Shown here in pieces: positions 57,801 through 64,000 of a DNA stretch of 64,000 nt. The stretch's first letter is position 1. Every line of letters starts with the position of its first letter. The DNA comes from Ulva prolifera. Taxonomy: Eukaryota > Chlorophyta > Ulvophyceae > Ulvales > Ulvaceae. The notes under the pieces are model-generated. The model saw only the letters and a program-made list of their open reading frames with translations. It was not told where the DNA came from and did not search any database. The stretch spans positions 1,736,001-1,800,000 of the forward strand of contig JALAAN010000010.1 in assembly GCA_023078555.1 (NCBI GenBank), written 5' to 3'. The translations under genes were made by a program, and so were the position numbers.

Positions 57801-60222
57801 ATATCTGGTGTATATCTGGTATGTATGTGGTATATATGCTACAAACACACCTAGGACATTCATGCATGGGCCAGGAAGACATTCACATGCATGCATATGT
57901 ACTTTCAGCAGCAAGACATGCTAGCCAGCACTACTCACAGCTCTGCTGTGAATGCGCCCTCAAGCATGCATATGCCGCTCCCACGTTGCCGGCATCGCCA
58001 GTGGCCGGTCATCGCTGCGGGCCCCCACACAGCCGTGCGCTTCCAGTGGGGCACACCTGGACAGCGTCAGCGACGAAGGCGTCGTCGGCCGCCAGGAATG
58101 CCCCCGGGTCAGGAGGGTCCGCCACCGGCTGCACCCGCGTGCCCGCCCCCGGGCTCAAGGACCGCGCAATCGTGTATCGCGCGCCAGTGCTGTCCAGCAG
58201 GGCCTGCGTCGTCAAGAACGGCTCCGGGCCGCCGCTGTAGAACACCCCGAACAGGATCTGGGGGGCGCCGGCCTCGGCGGTCGTGTTGAAGTCTGCCAGG
58301 GTGCAGTGCTGCAGCCAGGCGGGGGCCGCCTCGATGAGGATGACGGTGCCGCCTGTCACCGCAGGCCCGGCGACGCGGTTGCCGGCGAAGGTGCAGTTGA
58401 CGAGGCGGACCGGGGTGGGCCGCGTGATGTCGGCTCTGATGGTGTGGCCCCCGGACGCCGTCGATTGGAGATCTAGGAAGTATACATCTGCAGATGACCA
58501 TAGCCTGCGCGTAGCTGCGATGGGGAGCGGTATGCATATGAACTCACCTGAGACGACGGGGGCCGGCAACACACGCGTGGAACATATGCATGCGTGTCAT
58601 CGTATGCATGAGCTCCATGGATTGGCATGCATGCACGCATACACCGCATCTCTTTGGGGCTGGGGGTGTGAGTGTGTTCATGCCGGGGAGTGACCCTGCG
58701 GCCGATGAAGGGCTGTGGCATATCGGTGGCACTGGCTGCGTGGGCTTGCACTGCGTAAAGCAGCCACAGAGCTAGTCAGAGCTGGTGCAGGACAGCATGC
58801 ATGGCGTATCGCGAGCCACCACACTTTAGTGCGAAGACTCCACAGCGTGGACATGCCTCGCCCTGCATGTGCGGATGCCAGTCTCGAGCGCAAACGCCAG
58901 GACCCGCAAGGGGCAGTCGAGAGCGTGCTGCGGTCGAGGCGGCACACCACAGAGCATGCAGAGTCTCAAGCGGGTCGAGAATCTCAACTTGAGATAGCGG
59001 TCACAGAGATCTCAGAGCCAGCCAGGGTTGAAATCTAGACGGCATGCAACGCCGCCATGATCATGAACGTTGACCACCATCCTCTGATGCATGGTTGGGT
59101 CGTCGGCTCAATCATGTAGACCAAATCGGAATATTCAGGTCTGATTTCTGGGTGGCGGCCCCACAATCGCTGCAAGGCGACCCAGCACAGCTCTAGTGCA
59201 CGGCCTCCCGGGCGTGGCCTCCGATCCGCCTTGGTCCGCGATGCATGACATGTCAATCCCAAGTGCGCCATCGCCGAGGCCGCACCGTGTGACATGTGCA
59301 CCCTCAGGGGCAGATACGCCGCGGCCCGTAGCTCTGACAGTATACGTCAGTCTAGAGCGCGGTATCGTCTCAGCCGGCGGCACACCTTGAGCGAAGAGCC
59401 TCGATGCAGTCGAGACCGCAGTCACAGAGATCTCGGAGCCAGCGATCGCAGCCGCTCCAGCAAACAGGCCGCCTTGCACGACAGACCGCGTCAGCCACAC
59501 GTCCGCGCCGCGCGCGTCCGGGTCCGCCGCGACCACACTGAAAGCCGGCTCCCCGCCCGCGTTGGACTCGGTGCTCGAGACGAGCGCCTTGATGTAGAAG
59601 TTGTCGAGCCAGAGGGGGTGGGAGGGCGCCGCGAAGGTGGCGTTGGTGTTGATGATGCACTGGCCGGGCCGCAGCGGCCGCAGCAGGATCGCCGCGCCCT
59701 GCGGAGCCGTGCAGCCGCCCTGCATCGCATTCTCATCATGATGAGCGAGCGAGGGGCGGCGGGGCCGCGTGTGCTGTGCATGCATGTGATTGGACCTCTG
59801 GCAGCTGTGGGTCGAATGCCTGGAATTTCATACCGAGTTGTGGGCCGCGGTACGTGGCCCTGCATGCATGCATTTACACTACTTAATGACACAGGCCGGG
59901 CATGAAGCCGGTTGTCCGCCCCAATCTGCATGCGGGCCAACCAAGCGCTTGAGCACACCGTGATGGACCGCGTCTCCTCTCGAATGGGGCCAAGGTGAGT
60001 CCGCGGCGCACCGGGGCTGCCGGCCCCCAGCAGCGGCTCAAAGGTGAGGTCGAGGTGCTGCTGTATGACGATGTTGCGGGCGCCGGCGCGCAGCGCGTCC
60101 CGCAGCTCCCCGGGGTTGCCCACCTTTGTGACTGTTTCCGCGTCGTCTGCGGCTGTGTCCTGCAGCCTGCGGCGGGCGTGGTGGCGGCGCGGCGCCGCGG
60201 CAGCGGCGGCGACATCAGCACC
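54838..60222 (-). CDS. Gene D: secreted protein with two beta-helix-like modules
   Basis: Seven exons from high to low: 60222-59959, 59719-59386, 58487-58057, 57705-57124, 56866-56416, 55852-55482, 54882-54838. They form 826 in-frame codons. Module 1 (residues 1-343) has ARNIVIQQHLDLT, PLWLDNFYIKA, VWLTRSVVQGG and VRLVNCTFAGN. Exon 4 opens with about 130 residues of Pro/Ala/Ser-rich linker (PLAPPPVAPPQATSPP-type). It then flows without an intron into the first part of module 2 (ARHIVIQQHLDLTTLP). Module 2 continues with PLWLDNLYFKAI, VWLTRSVIQGGF and FVNCTFTGN and ends near residue 811. The last exon is only ELGVSKPGWPWALT and a TAG: the start of exon 4 of A and B, cut short. There is no M8 domain. 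Its orientation is opposite to A-C. Confidence 0.8.
54962..55050 (-). repeat. Dispersed AT-rich repeat, copy 6
   Basis: Reverse orientation: GGCTGAGCCGAATGC, then GAGGACATTAATATTGACAA and CTCCGAATCAATGGGACC. A GGCCC block (TGCCATATAATGGCCC) follows at 55236. It lies in the last intron of gene D. Confidence 0.6.
59089..59190. mobile_element. MITE-like element, copy 4
   Basis: About 102 bp, ends GGTTGGGTCGTCGG and GGCGACCCAGCAC. The interior has ATTTCTGGGTGGCGG, as in copies 2 and 3. It lies in intron 2 of gene D. Confidence 0.6.
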
Positions 60223-60431
60223 CTGCACCCTGAAGCGCGTGAGAGCGGCCAGAGGTCTGTCTGACCTGGGCACACCGCCGTGAATACAGAACAGCGCTGC
60301 ATCATCGATCATTGATGATGTTGTACGCGCAGCGGGGGGAATCACGTGCGAACACCACCGATAATGTTACCTAATTGATCTGATTGTGGCTTGTAGGATG
60401 TGACTATACATACATATTGTCTTGTGTGCAT

Positions 60432-60480
60432 TCCTGGCAACGGCTCACTGCCCGGCCTCTGTCCTTTGTAACTACATGTT
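60432..60480 (+). mobile_element. Retrotransposon 3'-end fragment (second subfamily)
   Basis: CTGGCAACGGCTCACTGCCC, then GGCCTCTGTCCTTTGTAAC and TACATGTT, is the reverse complement of the units at 63033-63206. Confidence 0.5.
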
Positions 60481-60489
60481 GTCTTGGCC

Positions 60490-62090
60490 ATGCATTAGGT
60501 GGTCAGGCATGGATCGTTGTGTGGCGGAATGAGATTTGTGTGCTTGATATCAAGCACATGAGCCGCAGGCACCCACGGCTCACAGGCGTCAGGCCTACGT
60601 CCCCTGCGACGTTGCCCCGTGCGACGACTCTTCAATCACACATCGGCCACGTGAACTGCCAATGCAGATGGATGTTGCTAGCTCCTGACATGCCTGCAGT
60701 CACTCACTGAAAAACCGTTCCGCCACCTCAACCTCAATTGATTAAGCCTAGGCATCTGACTAAAAAATGCAGCTGTATGTGCGTGTGTGTACCGTTCCAG
60801 CCTGCATTCAACTGCTTGGCACAGATGGGCACGAATCGCCGGAATGGCAGGCCCCCCATGAAGCTCTCAGGGGCTGAACAGTCGATGGAACCTTTACAAT
60901 CCAAAACCAGGGACCAGGCAGCCGTGCGAGACAGCTCACAGTCCAGACATGCATCAGGTGGACATCCACTCCATTGCAGATTGCCATGCACACATGGCGA
61001 GCAGCCAAGGTCATGACGGCAGAAGCACTGGCAGCTTGAGTGAACGATGCTGGCTGCTCCCCCCAGCTGACTGCTCGGGACATCAGCACGCAGCAGACAT
61101 CAGACACAGCTCCGATGCAGAGCATGGATTTGCTGATAGTATACTGCATCATTCAGACACCAACACAGGTACAGTGTGGAGGACATTGTTGAGCTCGAGT
61201 TCAAAGAGTCCTGTAGCTCCCAGGGCTGCATGAAGGGAGGTTTTGCTACAACAAGATGGTCACACAATAGCGCCAGTATACCGACTACCCCTGTACCTGC
61301 TAGGCTGGTTGAGCATGCTGAATTGCAGCGCTGGCCTCCTGTTCCCAAATTAAGAAAATTGCCCACTGTTCGGTGACTTCCAACGAAATTACAGGCGATC
61401 ACCTTGTGTCAACACAGCTACGTATGAAGTCTGGTCCTAGCTGAAAGCGCTTCCTAGCTCGTTGCATGGTTCTCTGTAATGTGTCGGGCAATGGCCATGG
61501 GCCAGTCACATGGCTTCACATCGCCGACTCGAGAGGAGTGCAGCGCAGTGAACTGAGCTGAATAGATCAAAGAAACCAATGTATGCTTTAAAGTCAACTT
61601 CGGTGGCGGCGATATCAACGTCCTAAACGTGCGCTTATCGCAGCTGAGCAGGCGATGCAGGCGGAACCGGGTCGTCTCGTATCCAGCAAAGCTGCCCTTG
61701 CCTTGATATCAATCACATCAAACAAATTCACAAAACGACCTTACTGGTCGACATGATGGTGGGCGACCCTTGCCGGGGCTTTAGCTGATCTTACGCCCGT
61801 TCTTGATAGGCTTGAGACAAATCCATACATAACCGCTTCAACGTGCACTCTCAAAGGACGGAGATAGTCTCAGACTAGAGTGACCGGCGGTACATCCAGG
61901 CTCCTTCTCGGAAGGTGGTGCAGGCTCGCGGCTGCACAACTATCCGGAATACCTGTGACCACAGCTCGGCTACCACTCCATCATACTCACATTGATCGCC
62001 GATGTGGTGGTCCCAGGGTTACCAAAACTCATGTCCAGCGCACTCATCGCTATGGCGCATATCGTGCATCGCTGAAGTCGTTGCATGCGT
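60490..62090. other. Intron or spacer upstream of gene D
   Basis: Lies between the signal-peptide exon at 62206-62093 and the first beta-helix exon of gene D. By analogy with units 1-3 it may hold one or two small exons. On the minus strand GVDVHLMHVW near 60950 resembles VHIMH-type frames at equivalent places in units 1-2, but I could not place exon borders. Confidence 0.3.
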
Positions 62091-62092
62091 AC

Positions 62093-62206
62093 CTGGCTAT
62101 GAACACCTCCGAAAAGACTTGAAAAAGGGCGCAATGGCAGCGCAGCCGTCAACAGATAGGGCAAGCCGAACAAGATTGTCGTCAGACATATCGAACGTAT
62201 TGTCAT
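62093..62206 (-). CDS. Signal-peptide exon upstream of gene D
   Basis: A 38-codon exon on the minus strand: MTIRSICLTTILFGLPYLLT, then AALPLRPFSS, ending GGVHSQ at a GTACGC donor in phase 0. It has the same design and AALP motif as the exons upstream of genes A-C and lies 1.9 kb before the first beta-helix exon. This fourth independent occurrence in the correct orientation is the best argument that the exon belongs to this gene family. Confidence 0.55.
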
Positions 62207-63032
62207 TGGGTCGACAAGTGAGTGCATATGCGTCACAGCAACGGCGAGAGGCTCCTTGAAGAAAGCATGCTTCCAGCGGAGCAGCGCCGAAAGAAACGTG
62301 CAAGCCGTTGCGCTCAACGGTAAATTCCTCTAGTCTACGAACACACTCTGTGAAATTAAAATGGCCGACCTGTGCACTGGAGCATCAGCATTGTTCAGTG
62401 CACTCATCCGCGACAATATTCTGCTGGCTTGTCCGCTCAGCTTAGAAGGTTTATGAACCAGGATCCAGTACAAACATTCACGCACACATCATGTGGCCAG
62501 CATAAGGTCATATATGCTGCTAGATCCTCCAGGGCAGTCTCGCGGCACCGTTGAGCTGCAGCGAACGTTTCCTCGACCGGTCAACGATACAAGCAGCGAC
62601 CTGGCCCAAGCCCGTCAAAGAAACTGTACACTCAACGAGGACCCTCACCAGGACCACGACACCGGTGCAGCGCTCTAGAGACATCGAACTGCACTCCACT
62701 CAATGCATGGCCTTCGCGGCGTGTATTGCGATTTGCGACAGGCCTAGGCAGGCAGCACGCTTTTCTCTCGCATAGTTTGGCCGATGCTGCATGCGCGTAT
62801 ATCGTCACGGAAGAGCAACCGGGTAGAGCCTCTTCCGACATTACGTCCACACTCACTCTCACGCCACGGCAGGCGTCCGCGCGCACACGCCTTAAACTGT
62901 GTACAGCTCCGGGGAGCTGGCGGTGCATCGCCGCGGTGCGCCGCGTGGGGTGCCACTGCTTGCGCAAGTCGGGCGCCGCGGCGGCGGAACTCCGCCACGT
63001 GGATGTCGCACCGCCGACACTCTGTAGCAGCT

Positions 63033-63206
63033 GTGTATGTATGTATGTAGTTACAAAGGACAGAGGCCGGGAAGCGAGCCGTTGCCAGGAATACACACGC
63101 AAATCCATGTATGTATGTAGTTACAAAGGACAGAGGCCGGGCACCGAGCTGTGTATGTATGTAGTTACAAAGGACAGAGGCCGGGCATCGAGCCATCGCT
63201 AGGAAC
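63033..63206 (-). mobile_element. Three tandem retrotransposon 3' ends with (GTAT)n tails
   Basis: The unit (GTAT)n-GTAGTTACAAAGGACAGAGG followed by CCGGG occurs at about 63033, 63107 and 63150. It is partly followed by CCAGGAAT/CTAGGAACTCACACGCAAATCCA. On the minus strand each reads as an element end running into a TACA microsatellite. Confidence 0.55.
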
Positions 63207-63248
63207 TCACACGCAAATCCACTCATTCACCAGGTCAGTGCACGCCCA

Positions 63249-63977
63249 CTACGGGCAAGTGCACTGCACATGAGAAACTTCAAAAGCGTCTTCACAATTA
63301 GAAAAAACACAGGCATCCAGCTTCACAAGGAAGCAGCTAGTCATCAACCACGCAGCCCATCGTCGCATGATCGTCAAAGCCGTTGCAGCAAACAGCGCTG
63401 GCGTACAGCCAGCAATAAAGCATGTCCTCACGCATCGCAAATGCTCAGAGAGCGGGGTATCGTAGCGGATGAACATGGGATCATAACTTCCACACTGGGA
63501 ACCTGTACGCAGCAGCTGGGTGCCGACAGAATTGGCTGTACGCAGCAGTGCAGCAGGACGCGGGACCGCTGAAGCCATGATCATCTCGAAGCCGCTAGGG
63601 CGCCATAAAAGGGTACAGCGGCGCCACTGAAACGTGAATCTAGATGAAAAGCTTCGCTGAACCTCGTCCGCGCGACCGCTGACAACGGAAGGCAACATGC
63701 AGACATGTGTGCCTCGCCGGTACCGCCCCAAGCCGACCCGCAGAACGGAGCATGCTGGCAATCCGCCATGCCCAGAAGCGAGCCAAACGCCGCACAATAT
63801 TAAAGAGATATCTTGTAGTGCAACCGTATGACCTTCGCCGCCAAGGGACACAGCGGCAGGAGTAGCAGACATGCCGTCACAGCTGAGTCGGGCCAGAGCG
63901 TGCCAAGCCTGTGGTGCGCAGAGCAGAGATGACATGAAACGAACAAGCGCGAAAGAATCAGACAGCAGTATGGACAT
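63249..63977 (-). other. Unassigned 242-codon open frame at the right edge
   Basis: A long frame starting MSILLSDSFALVRFMSSLLC, without recognisable domain, splice signals or the GC-rich codon bias of the certain genes. It may be chance or an exon of a gene continuing outside the window. I propose no function. Confidence 0.2.
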
Positions 63978-64000
63978 TTAAATCAACGAGTACGAGCCGG

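Noticed and set aside
1..64000. CRISPR arrays, tRNA and rRNA genes, bacterial operons
   Set aside because: No regularly spaced direct repeats, no tRNA cloverleaf or rRNA-like stretch was noticed, and the genes are intron-rich and eukaryotic.

Overview
The window is nuclear DNA of a eukaryotic alga, most likely a chlorophyte. The evidence is GC-rich exons split by many introns with GTGCGN donors and TGCAG acceptors, a nuclear gene for plastid ribosomal protein uL29c, an SLT-type sulfate transporter with TrkA-C domains, leishmanolysin/gametolysin-type (M8) domains and a Pro/Ser-rich wall-type protein. I cannot name the genus. There is no prokaryotic operon, CRISPR array or tRNA/rRNA gene that I can see.

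Layout. 1-2.4 kb: exons of an unrecognised minus-strand gene that runs off the left edge. 3.7-4.1 kb: intronless uL29c gene (+). 6.57-14.0 kb: complete 11-exon SLT transporter gene (-), 922 residues, with four TrkA-C-like domains. 14.4-18 kb: a doubtful minus-strand ORF and a 5'-truncated non-LTR retrotransposon framed by a 31-bp direct repeat. 17.6-62.2 kb: a cluster of four paralogous secreted-protein genes. 62.2-64 kb: retrotransposon 3'-end copies and nothing recognisable.

The cluster is the main interest. Genes A (exons 20831-29982), B (34950-44332) and C (49523-53264) lie head to tail in units of about 14.5 kb. Gene D (60222-54838) faces them tail to tail. All share a three-exon module that I read as a beta-helix-like domain. 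A and B continue into an acidic/Pro-rich linker, a complete leishmanolysin-like (M8) domain, Cys-rich and EGF-like segments and a short Cys-rich end. C replaces all of this with one 333-codon Pro/Ser-rich exon. D repeats the module after a Pro-rich linker and stops with a 14-residue tail. My exon models are in frame across every junction: 919, 941, 667 and 826 codons including stops.

In both A and B the M8 zinc motif reads HACLH instead of HExxH, and the third zinc-ligand motif SHWE reads (A/S)SWD. The metalloprotease therefore appears to have lost its catalytic glutamate and one zinc ligand while the gene stayed intact: a candidate secreted pseudoprotease family fused to a beta-helix. Upstream of all four genes sits an exon encoding a signal peptide and ending in phase 0. 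Its link to the main exons, through poorly resolved exons in between, is inferred.

Introns and spacers carry several dispersed families: a non-LTR element and its 3'-end fragments, a roughly 100-bp inverted-repeat MITE-like family, an AT-rich repeat of about 85 bp, long poly-C runs on the sense strand of three introns, and several strong inverted repeats including a perfect 50-bp palindrome.
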